DNA of 12,093 nucleotides from an uncultured Desulfarculaceae bacterium (GTDB taxonomy: Bacteria; Desulfobacterota; Desulfarculia; Desulfarculales; Desulfarculaceae): positions 1-12,093 of the forward strand of contig CALERA010000283.1 of assembly GCA_937908275.1 (NCBI GenBank), written 5' to 3'. The position numbers and the translations under genes are program-made. Numbering within the stretch: position 1 is the first letter of the stretch; every line of letters begins with the position of its first letter. The notes under the pieces were generated by a model. The model did no database searches. It had not been told where the DNA came from and saw only the letters and a list, made by a program, of their open reading frames with translations. Shown here piece by piece: positions 1 to 5,461 of this stretch.

Positions 1-518
1 TGCGGCCCTTCGCCCCCGGCTGCCAGGTGGTGCTGACCGAGCTGGACGACCAGGGTCAACCCCGGGAGGGTCGCCAACGCCAGATCCAGCACGGCGGGCC
101 GGCCGGCAACGGGGTGGTCGCCACCCCCATCGCCCCCCACACCAGCCGCAGCGAGGTGCGGCCCTGCGAGGACTGCCACATGAACCCCCGGGCCCTGGGC
201 CTGGGCGACGGTCCCCGGCCCCTGGCCAAGGCCGGCGGCCCGCCCCTGGCCGATCTCTCGGCCCTGGACTGGCCGGCGGACTGGTCGGCCCTGAGCGACC
301 CCATCCTGGAGCCCCTGACCGGCCAGACCCACCAGGGCGCCCGGCCCCTGAATCGCCAGGAGGTGGCCCGGGTGCTGCGCTTCGCCCGCTGCCTGCCCTG
401 CCACCGCCAGGCCCGGGACCCGGTGCTGGCCGATCCGGCCCGGGCCTACGCCCGCATCGCCCCCGGGGGCGACCTGTATTTGAAACACCCGGCCATGGTG
501 GAGAAGGCCCTGCGATGA
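1..518 (+). CDS. Multiheme cytochrome c, C-terminal part (5' truncated)
   Basis: The reading frame is open from the window edge (first full codon at 3) to TGA at 516-518, giving about 171 residues of a protein that starts outside the window. Two CxxCH haem-attachment motifs are visible: CEDCH with its first Cys codon at 165-167, and CLPCH at 390-392. The first sits in a characteristic setting, with PHTSR five residues before it and ALGLG four residues after it. The downstream decahaem cytochrome has a near copy of that setting at its own C-terminus, so the two are probably related. The protein is presumably a periplasmic or outer-surface electron carrier. The stop overlaps the next start (ATGA), indicating one operon and translational coupling. 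The internal GTG at 27 could be called as a start, but the cytochrome-like frame continues upstream of it. Family membership is clear from the motifs; redox partner and substrate are not visible. Confidence 0.8.
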   Translation, partial: RPFAPGCQVVLTELDDQGQPREGRQRQIQHGGPAGNGVVATPIAPHTSRSEVRPCEDCHMNPRALGLGDGPRPLAKAGGPPLADLSALDWPADWSALSDPILEPLTGQTHQGARPLNRQEVARVLRFARCLPCHRQARDPVLADPARAYARIAPGGDLYLKHPAMVEKALR

Positions 519-2386
519 GGCTGGGCGGAAGCATAAGCCTGGGCCTGGCGGCCCTGCTGCTGGCTGGAGGCCTGGTCTGGTCCGGGCCAGGCCGGGCCGC
601 CGGGGGTGACCCGCCGGACGCCGGCTGCCGGGCCTGCCACGCGGGTATGGAGTCGGCCATGCCACCGCCGGGCAAGGGCCAACCCCTGGCCTGCACCGTC
701 TGCCACCGGGGCGACGGCCGGGCCGGGGAGGCCAGCGCCGGCCACGCCGGGATGGCGGCCAATCCCGCGGCCCTGGACCAGGCGGCCCGGGCCTGCGGCC
801 CCTGCCATCCGGGCTGGTCGGAGAAGGTGCGGCGCTCGCCCATGGCCACCAACATGGGTCTGATCAACCAGACCCGCTGGCTTTGGGGGGCGCAGGAGAG
901 CCAGGCCCCGCGCTACGGGGTGGCGGCCGAGCCCGGCCTGGAGCCCCTGCCCGAGCCCCAGGCCTCGGGCCAGGCGGTGGACGACTTCCTGCGTCGGCGC
1001 TGTTTGCGCTGCCACCTCTGGACCCCGGGCGCGGACCTGGCCGGGGCGCGGCGCTCGGCCGGCTGCGCGGCCTGCCACCGCCCCCGCGACGCCGAGGGCC
1101 GGCCGCCCCAGGGCCACGGCCTGACCCGGCGGGTGCCCACCAGCCAGTGCCTGACCTGCCACGGCGGGGGCTGCGGGGCGGGGGCGGCCTTCGTGGGCCG
1201 GGTGGCCCGGGACGACGACCCCGCCGCCCGCTTCCTGGCCGCCAACCCGGACCAGCCGGAGTTGATCCAGGGCCGGAGCTGGCGTCCCATGCGCCCCGAC
1301 CTGCACCACCAGGCCGGCCTGGCCTGCATCGACTGCCACACCCAGCCCGAGATCATGGGCGATGGGGCCTTGCGCCCGGCCGGCCTGTTGCAGGTCCGGG
1401 TGCGCTGCGAATCCTGCCACGGCCGCTTTGGCGCGCCGGCCAGGGCGGCCAAGGACGCCGACGGCCGGCCCCTGGGCAATGTCCTGGCCAGCCGGGGCAG
1501 TCTGGTGGTCTGGGGCCGGGTGGACGCCAAGCCGCGGCCGGCGCCGGCCCTGGACCAGGGACCCAACGCCCCGGTGGCCCACCGGGTGCCGGGCCACAAG
1601 CAGGTGGCCTGCCACGCCTGCCACGCGGCGCAGAACCCGGGTGACTGGGGCTGGCAGCTGCTCCTGGAGACCCGGCCGGCCTGGGAGCAGTGGTCGGCCC
1701 TGGCGGCCCAGGGCGACCCGCAGTTGATCGAGCGCTTCGCCGCCGCCCTGGCCTTGGCCCCGGAGCGGCGTCCGGTCCCGGCCAGCCGGGATTACCTCAG
1801 CGGCCGGGAGTGGCCCGGGATGTGGCTGATCGCGCCCTGGTTCCGGCGCTTCGAGTGGCGGGTCTATGGCCAGGCCCCGGACGGGCGCAGCTTCCTGCTC
1901 AATCCCCGTTTCCAGTACGTCATCACCCGCCTGGACCCCGAGGGCCGCCTGGACGAGCAGGCCCGGGCGCCGCGCCTGGCCAACGGCCTGCCCGGCCTGG
2001 GGCTCACCCCCTGGAACCCCCACGCCACCAGCCGCCCCACCGTGGGCTGCGCGGCCTGCCATGGTTCGGCCACGGCCCTGGGCCTGGGCCTGACCTTCCG
2101 GCGCGAGGACGCCCAGGCCAAGCCGACGGGCCTGGCCCCGGGGCTCTGGAATCCGGCGGGGGAGGGGCTGGAGTTGCCGGGGGATTGGCTGCGGGTGACG
2201 GACCTGGCCGGCCGGCCGGCCCAAGCCCTGTTGGTGCCCGGCAGCCGGCCCTATTCCGCGACGCAGCTCAAGGGCCTGCTCTGGCCGGGCCGGGAATACC
2301 GGCGCTGGCTGCTGCGGGCCTTGGAGCAGGAGTGGCCCGGGCCGATAGACGACCGGCCCGGACCAGCCCCTAAAAGAAAGCGTTAG
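515..2386 (+). CDS. Decahaem c-type cytochrome, periplasmic
   Basis: A 623-residue protein with a signal peptide (basic MRLGG start, hydrophobic core about residues 8-22, likely cleavage near 29). It has ten CxxCH motifs with first Cys at residues 38, 60, 94, 163, 184, 212, 271, 298, 366 and 512. All should carry covalent c-type haem after export. The segment 420-505 has no haem and contains W/F/R-rich sequence, perhaps a structural or docking domain. The last motif lies in a PHATSR...CAACH...ALGLG context shared with the preceding cytochrome gene. The ATG overlaps the upstream stop (ATGA). The product ends in a basic tail (PKRKR) and the gene meets the minus-strand lipoprotein-like gene with only 9 bp between stops. 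The nearby Rieske/cytochrome b genes suggest it receives electrons from a membrane quinol oxidoreductase. From memory, multiheme c plus Rieske plus split cytochrome b resembles the ext (selenite/tellurite reductase operon) clusters of Geobacter relatives; this is not verified. Confidence 0.88.
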   Translation: MRLGGSISLGLAALLLAGGLVWSGPGRAAGGDPPDAGCRACHAGMESAMPPPGKGQPLACTVCHRGDGRAGEASAGHAGMAANPAALDQAARACGPCHPGWSEKVRRSPMATNMGLINQTRWLWGAQESQAPRYGVAAEPGLEPLPEPQASGQAVDDFLRRRCLRCHLWTPGADLAGARRSAGCAACHRPRDAEGRPPQGHGLTRRVPTSQCLTCHGGGCGAGAAFVGRVARDDDPAARFLAANPDQPELIQGRSWRPMRPDLHHQAGLACIDCHTQPEIMGDGALRPAGLLQVRVRCESCHGRFGAPARAAKDADGRPLGNVLASRGSLVVWGRVDAKPRPAPALDQGPNAPVAHRVPGHKQVACHACHAAQNPGDWGWQLLLETRPAWEQWSALAAQGDPQLIERFAAALALAPERRPVPASRDYLSGREWPGMWLIAPWFRRFEWRVYGQAPDGRSFLLNPRFQYVITRLDPEGRLDEQARAPRLANGLPGLGLTPWNPHATSRPTVGCAACHGSATALGLGLTFRREDAQAKPTGLAPGLWNPAGEGLELPGDWLRVTDLAGRPAQALLVPGSRPYSATQLKGLLWPGREYRRWLLRALEQEWPGPIDDRPGPAPKRKR

Positions 2387-2395
2387 ACCCGGGGC

Positions 2396-2800
2396 CTAGT
2401 CGCAGACCTGGCGCTCCTCGGTGCGGGTCAGTTGCCCGTTCTCGTAGAACTTTTCCACCACCTTGGTGCACTTGCCGCTGCTGGAGACCGGGTGGGCCTC
2501 CACCCGCTGGCTGCCGGACTGGTTGCTGTAGGACACCGGCTTCTTGTTGGTGGCCGCCTCGTGGGAGGCCCGGGTGGCGATGTGGGTGATGGTGGCCCCG
2601 GCCACCGCGCCGATGGCCGCGCCGATCACGCCGCCGCGCCAGGAATCCAACAACGCGCCCGCCACCGCGCCGGTGGCCGCGCCCACCGCGCCGCCCTGCA
2701 TCTCGGCCTTGCTGGGCTGGTAGAGCGAGCAACTGAAGCCGGCCAGGGCCAGGCAGAGCAGGGCCACGAGGCCCAGACGGGGCAGGGTGATTCTTTTCAT
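2396..2800 (-). CDS. Glycine-zipper envelope protein, possible lipoprotein
   Basis: A 134-residue protein starting at ATG 2800, preceded by a strong AAGGAG ribosome-binding site about 9 nt upstream. The N-terminus is a basic start plus hydrophobic stretch (residues 8-20) ending in LAGFSC. Cys24 may be lipidated, but the lipobox is poor (F at -2, G at -3). Residues 36-71 form a glycine zipper: two small-residue helices (GGAVGAATGAVAGAL and GGVIGAAIGAVAGAT) joined by a short LDSWR turn. This is typical of the Gly-zipper 2TM/OmpA-like family of outer-membrane lipoproteins. The C-terminal part is hydrophilic with two Cys (111, 133) that could form a disulfide, around a KVVEKFYENGQ segment. It lies 27 nt downstream of the cytochrome b-like gene on the same strand, so co-transcription is likely. 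Its role is probably envelope structure or stress; a direct part in electron transfer is not supported. Confidence 0.78.
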   Translation of the reverse strand: MKRITLPRLGLVALLCLALAGFSCSLYQPSKAEMQGGAVGAATGAVAGALLDSWRGGVIGAAIGAVAGATITHIATRASHEAATNKKPVSYSNQSGSQRVEAHPVSSSGKCTKVVEKFYENGQLTRTEERQVCD

Positions 2801-2827
2801 CTCTTGCGCTCCTTGAGAGGGAAGTGG

Positions 2828-3211
2828 TTAGCCAGGGGATTGCCAGCCCCACCAGGTGAGGACGGCCCAGGCCGCCAGCACCAGCCAGGCCGGGTATTCC
2901 CAGGCCAGGGGACGGCGGGCGTAGGTGGGCAGGTCCGGACCCCGGCCGCCGGCCAGCCAGGGCAGGGCGGCCAAAAGAGCCAGGGCCGCGCCGGGCAGGA
3001 GCACCCCGCCCACCAGCCAGGGCAGGCCGCGCAGCAGGGCTTGCAGGCCCAGGAAGAGCCAGGGAGCCCGGGTGGGACCCTGGGCCGGGCCGACTTCCAC
3101 CGGGGCCAGGGGCCAGAAGACCGCCGCCCCGGCCAGGCCGGCCAGGAGACACAGGGCGGCCAGGCCCTCCCGGGCCAGCAGGGTCTGACGGTTGGCGTGG
3201 GGCCGGTCCAT
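2828..3211 (-). CDS. Cytochrome b C-terminal half (subunit IV-like), divergent
   Basis: A 127-residue membrane protein with three hydrophobic segments (about 17-35, 62-86 and 106-122), the topology of b6f subunit IV or the C-terminal domain of cytochrome b. Residues 46-85 read as PTRAPW-LFLGLQALLR, then LPW, then GGVLLPG and ALLAALPWL. This follows the spacing of the family segment in which (K)APWYF or PEWYF is followed by xxLQxLLR, G(V)LLP and a helix ending in PYL/PFL. The quinol-site PEWY motif is replaced by APWL (residues 49-52). It is read divergently from the Rieske gene across 78 bp and precedes the glycine-zipper gene. It probably supplies the missing half of the cytochrome b encoded at 3771-4397. 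ATG 3211 is preceded by a short GAGG only 2 nt away. Homology is by eye on a short motif, so the family call is likely rather than certain. Overlapping frames on this strand lack family features. Confidence 0.65.
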   Translation of the reverse strand: MDRPHANRQTLLAREGLAALCLLAGLAGAAVFWPLAPVEVGPAQGPTRAPWLFLGLQALLRGLPWLVGGVLLPGAALALLAALPWLAGGRGPDLPTYARRPLAWEYPAWLVLAAWAVLTWWGWQSPG

Positions 3212-3243
3212 GGCCTCAGTCTAGCCTGCCGGAGGGGGGCGCA

Positions 3244-3276
3244 CAAGCCGGCTTGCCGGGTTAGGCCGGCTGCCGG
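3244..3276. repeat. Short direct repeat and palindrome in divergent intergenic region
   Basis: The 78-bp space between the divergent cytochrome b C-half and Rieske genes contains GCCGGCTTGCCGG (3247-3259) and GCCGGCTGCCGG (3265-3276), an imperfect direct repeat with an 18-bp period. The first copy overlaps a perfect 12-bp palindrome, CAAGCCGGCTTG (3244-3255). It could be an operator shared by both genes, but GC-rich sequence makes chance matches of this kind common. Confidence 0.4.
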
Positions 3277-3289
3277 TAAGCTCTAGGTC

Positions 3290-3766
3290 ATGGACGTGAC
3301 GCCCGATAGCCCCCCCAGCCGGCGGGCCTGGCTCAAGGGTCTGGCCCTCACCACCTGGGCCGGCCTGGTGGCGGCCCTGGGCCTGGGCCTGGGGGCGGCC
3401 CTGCGCCTGGCCGGGGCCGGCTCCGGACCCCGGGCGCGGCCCCGCCTGGACCTGGGCCTGGCGGCGGAGCTCAAGCCGGGCCAGGTGGTCAGCCGCGAGG
3501 ACGTGGCCATCCTGCGCGACGCCCAGGGACTCTACGCCCTGTCCCTGGTCTGCCCCCACCTGGGCTGCCGTCCGGTCTGGCGGGCGGAAGAGGGGCGCTT
3601 CCTCTGCCCCTGCCACGGCTCGGCCTTCGCGCCCGACGGCCGCCGGCTGATGGGACCCGCTCCCCGGGGCCTGGCCGGGCTCTGGCTGGAGCTGGACAGC
3701 CAGGGCCATGCCTGGGTGGACCCCAATCGCGGCGTGGAGGCCTCCCGCCGCCTGGCCCTGGGTTGA
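3290..3766 (+). CDS. Rieske 2Fe-2S protein, Tat-type N-terminus
   Basis: A 158-residue Rieske iron-sulfur protein. Box I is CPHLGC (88-93) and box II CPCHGS (106-111). By family rules Cys88, His90, Cys106 and His109 bind the 2Fe-2S cluster and Cys93/Cys108 form the stabilising disulfide. The N-terminus has a twin-arginine motif (SRRAWLKG, Arg11-Arg12) followed by one hydrophobic helix (about 18-42), as in Tat-translocated, membrane-anchored Rieske subunits. The 12-residue gap between boxes and the short C-terminus give a compact protein like those of b6f and Bacillus-type bc complexes. The cytochrome b N-half starts 4 nt after the stop, so the two are co-transcribed and probably one complex: quinol oxidation with transfer to c haems. 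ATG 3290 lacks a convincing Shine-Dalgarno sequence. The pair TTGCCG/TAAGCT (3253-3282) would start transcription near the ATG, so a leaderless mRNA is possible but unproven. Confidence 0.93.
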   Translation: MDVTPDSPPSRRAWLKGLALTTWAGLVAALGLGLGAALRLAGAGSGPRARPRLDLGLAAELKPGQVVSREDVAILRDAQGLYALSLVCPHLGCRPVWRAEEGRFLCPCHGSAFAPDGRRLMGPAPRGLAGLWLELDSQGHAWVDPNRGVEASRRLALG

Positions 3767-3770
3767 GGCC

Positions 3771-4397
3771 ATGGCCCGGCAAGGCTTTTGGGAGCACCTG
3801 CACCCGCCCCTGATCCCGGCCCAACGCCTGCGCTGGCGGCACACCTTCTGCCTGGGCGGGGCGGCCTTCCTGCTCTTCCTGGTCCTGTGCGGCAGCGGGG
3901 TGGTGCTGATGTTCCAGTACGCCCCCACCCCCGAGGGCGCGGCGGCCTTTTTCCAGGCCGAGGCCGGGGCGTTGCCCTTCGCCTGGTTCTTCCGCCGCCT
4001 GCACTACCTGGCCGGCCAGGCCATGGTCATCGCCCTGCTGCTGCACCTTGGCCGGGTGCTGGCCAGCGGGGCCTACCTGCCGCCCCGGGCCTCCAACTGG
4101 CTGATCGGCCTGGGCCTGCTGCTCCTGACCCTGGCCCTGGACCTCAGCGGCTACATCCTGCGCTGGGACGGGGCCACCCAGGCCGCGGCCTCGGTGGTGG
4201 GCGGGCTGGTGGGGGCCATCCCCGGGGTGGGCGGGCTCTTCCAGCGTCTGCTGCTGGGCGGGGCGACCCTGGGCGAGGTCAGCCTGCTGCGCTTCTACGT
4301 GCTGCACTGCCTGGCCCTGCCCGGTCTGACCCTGGTGCTGTGCCTGGTTCACTTCTGGCGCATCCGCAAGGACGGCCGGCCCGGCTCCGGTCTGTGA
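3771..4397 (+). CDS. Cytochrome b N-terminal half (b6-type)
   Basis: A 208-residue membrane protein with four main transmembrane helices (about 27-48, 79-97, 111-130, 174-195). Haem b ligands are His78 and His92 (13 residues between) and His179 and His194 (14 between); the x13/x14 pattern is that of cytochrome b6. DLSGYILRWDGA (124-135) matches the family TGYxLPWDQ region. The FCLGG sequence puts Cys27 where b6 proteins carry the Cys that covalently binds haem c(i). The end (HFWRIRKDG) matches the close of b6 (HFLMIRKQG), so this is a complete N-half and not a truncated full-length cytochrome b. ATG 3771 lies 4 nt after the Rieske stop with GAGG just upstream. An in-frame ATG at 3708 inside the Rieske gene was rejected because family similarity begins after 3771. 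The C-terminal half is probably the minus-strand gene at 2828-3211. Confidence 0.92.
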   Translation: MARQGFWEHLHPPLIPAQRLRWRHTFCLGGAAFLLFLVLCGSGVVLMFQYAPTPEGAAAFFQAEAGALPFAWFFRRLHYLAGQAMVIALLLHLGRVLASGAYLPPRASNWLIGLGLLLLTLALDLSGYILRWDGATQAAASVVGGLVGAIPGVGGLFQRLLLGGATLGEVSLLRFYVLHCLALPGLTLVLCLVHFWRIRKDGRPGSGL

Positions 4398-4401
4398 ACC
4401 G

Positions 4402-4421
4402 CCCCCGCGCGGAGGCGGGGG
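4402..4421 (+). terminator. GC-rich hairpin after cytochrome b gene
   Basis: CCCCCGC (4402-4408) and GCGGGGG (4415-4421) form a perfect 7-bp stem with a 6-nt loop, starting 5 nt after the cytochrome b stop. No T-run follows (GCTTGG), so it is at best a weak or factor-assisted terminator, or a 3'-end stabiliser. Confidence 0.35.
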
Positions 4422-4423
4422 GC

Positions 4424-4452
4424 TTGGCTGGCCCGGCGATCCGGCCTATAGT
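4424..4452 (+). promoter_or_regulatory. Sigma70-like promoter for the glycosyltransferase
   Basis: TTGGCT (4424-4429) and TATAGT (4447-4452) are separated by 17 bp, giving 4/6 and 5/6 matches to consensus in an otherwise GC-rich gap. Transcription would begin near 4459, about 30 nt before the GTG start. This suggests the glycosyltransferase is independent of the Rieske/cytochrome b operon. Confidence 0.5.
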
Positions 4453-4489
4453 CCCAGGATCAAGGACCGAGCCGTGGGGGGAGTCTGAC

Positions 4490-5221
4490 GTGCCGGAGTT
4501 CGCGGTTTTCATCCCGGTGCTGGACGAGGCCGGCCTATTGCGGGCCAACTGCCTGCGCCTGGTGGAACACCTGGAGGCCATCTCCCCGGACTTCGAGCTG
4601 ATCATCGCCAGCAACGGCTCCCGCGACGCCACCCCGGCCCTGGGGGCGGAGCTGGCCGCCCAGGATCCCCGCCTGCGCTTCTTTCACCTGGACCAGCGGG
4701 GTCCGGGCCGGGCCTTGGCCCAGGCCCTGGACCTGGTCAGCGCGCCCAAGCTGATCACCCTGGACCTGGACCTCTCCACCGACCTGGGGTTCGTGGCCCA
4801 GGCGCTGGAGCTGTTGGAAAGCCATGCGGTGGTGGTGGGCAGCAAGCAGCAGGGCCGCCAGGAGCGGGTCTGGTGGCGGGTCCTGGGCTCCGGGGCCTAC
4901 ATCTTCTGCGCCCGGCGGTTCCTGGGCCTGCCCTATCAGGATTATTCCCTGGGGGCCAAGGGCTTCCGCCTGGATTGGCTGCGCCAACAGCGCGCGGCCA
5001 TCGACTGGAACACCGCCTACGTGGCCAACCTGCTCTACTGCGCCCATCGCCAGGGCCAGCCCGTGCGCGAGGTGCCGGTCTTCTGCCACGACACCCGCCG
5101 CTCCCGTTTCCGCCTGCTGCACGAGGGGTTCTATCGCTTCGCCTGGCTGGGACGCCTGTGGTGGCGATGCCACCTGCGGGGGCAGCCGGTGCGGGGCGGC
5201 CTGGAGCCGTCTCCGGACTAG
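4490..5221 (+). CDS. GT2 glycosyltransferase, polyprenyl-phosphate sugar synthase-like
   Basis: A 243-residue soluble GT-A glycosyltransferase. An N-terminal Rossmann-type strand (AVFIPVLDEAG, 5-15) is followed by IIASNGSRDATP (38-49), the family nucleotide-binding loop, and DLDLST (92-97), the DxD-type metal/nucleotide-sugar motif with Asp92 and Asp94. DYSLGAKGFR (151-160) and EVPVFCHDTRRS (194-205) match the acceptor-side and 'EVPI...R...S' segments of dolichyl/polyprenyl-phosphate mannose synthases. The protein lacks the C-terminal transmembrane helices of some relatives, so it probably acts at the cytoplasmic face of the membrane, moving a sugar from NDP-sugar to polyprenyl phosphate. The start is GTG 4490 with a GGGGGAG ribosome-binding site 4476-4482; the open frame further upstream has no family features. 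It converges on a GT-C-like membrane protein that could use a lipid-linked sugar. Donor and acceptor cannot be told from sequence. Confidence 0.85.
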   Translation: MPEFAVFIPVLDEAGLLRANCLRLVEHLEAISPDFELIIASNGSRDATPALGAELAAQDPRLRFFHLDQRGPGRALAQALDLVSAPKLITLDLDLSTDLGFVAQALELLESHAVVVGSKQQGRQERVWWRVLGSGAYIFCARRFLGLPYQDYSLGAKGFRLDWLRQQRAAIDWNTAYVANLLYCAHRQGQPVREVPVFCHDTRRSRFRLLHEGFYRFAWLGRLWWRCHLRGQPVRGGLEPSPD

Positions 5222-5461
5222 GGTCTGTTAGCAACATTAGAACCGCGCTGTGCGTGTTTGGATGTCATTGCGAGCGTAACGAAGCAATCTCTCGCGGTGT
5301 TATGTATTGTTTTAATTACGTTATAAATAGCAAAAGAGATTGCCGCGTCGCTTCACTCCTCGCAATGACAAAGAAAGGACTCTGCGCGGGGCCCGGCGTC
5401 CGCCTGGATCCGAATCGCTCGTCCGCTCCGCACGATTGTGGGAACAGAGCCTGACCTGCCC
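5222..5461. other. Gene-free AT-richer intergenic stretch between convergent genes
   Basis: This 240-bp space separates the convergent glycosyltransferase and GT-C-like genes and is clearly less GC-rich than its flanks. It contains the inverted repeat at 5264-5369. AGGGTCTGTT (5220-5229) and AACAGAGCCT (5443-5452) are inverted with one mismatch in ten, about 230 bp apart, and might be worn ends of an inserted non-coding element. No target duplication is evident. Reading frames here translate the palindrome and are not credible genes. Confidence 0.6.
5264..5369. repeat. Dispersed palindromic repeat (REP/MITE-like)
   Basis: The left arm 5264-5292 begins GTCATTGCGAG and ends GCAATCTCT. The right arm 5335-5369 is its inverse, beginning AGAGATTGC and ending CTCGCAATGAC. 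The outer 11 and inner 9 bases of the arms pair perfectly, while the middles differ and the left arm is 6 nt shorter. The 42-nt loop (5293-5334) is AT-rich. GTCATTGCGAG...GCAATCTC arms are familiar from dispersed palindromic repeats in many bacterial genomes, including Desulfobacterota; that link is recalled, not searched. Its position between convergent genes is typical, and its transcript could fold into a long hairpin that ends or stabilises mRNAs from both sides. Confidence 0.85.

Noticed and set aside
446..2224. Long minus-strand frame of 592 codons opposite the decahaem cytochrome
   Set aside because: It is a shadow in GC-rich DNA, rich in G/P/A/R/Q and without domains. The opposite strand has ten CxxCH motifs and a signal peptide.
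2384..2398. Bidirectional terminator between the convergent cytochrome and glycine-zipper genes
   Set aside because: Only 9 bp separate the stop codons and no stem or T-run is present.
3708..3770. Earlier ATG start for cytochrome b inside the Rieske gene
   Set aside because: The extra 21 residues lack family similarity, and ATG 3771 lies 4 nt after the Rieske stop with GAGG upstream.
5260..5460. Reading frames through the palindromic repeat, with translations such as CHCER.EAIS and RVASLLAMTK
   Set aside because: These are translations of the repeat arms, a pattern commonly mis-annotated as small proteins. They have no ribosome-binding site or family match.
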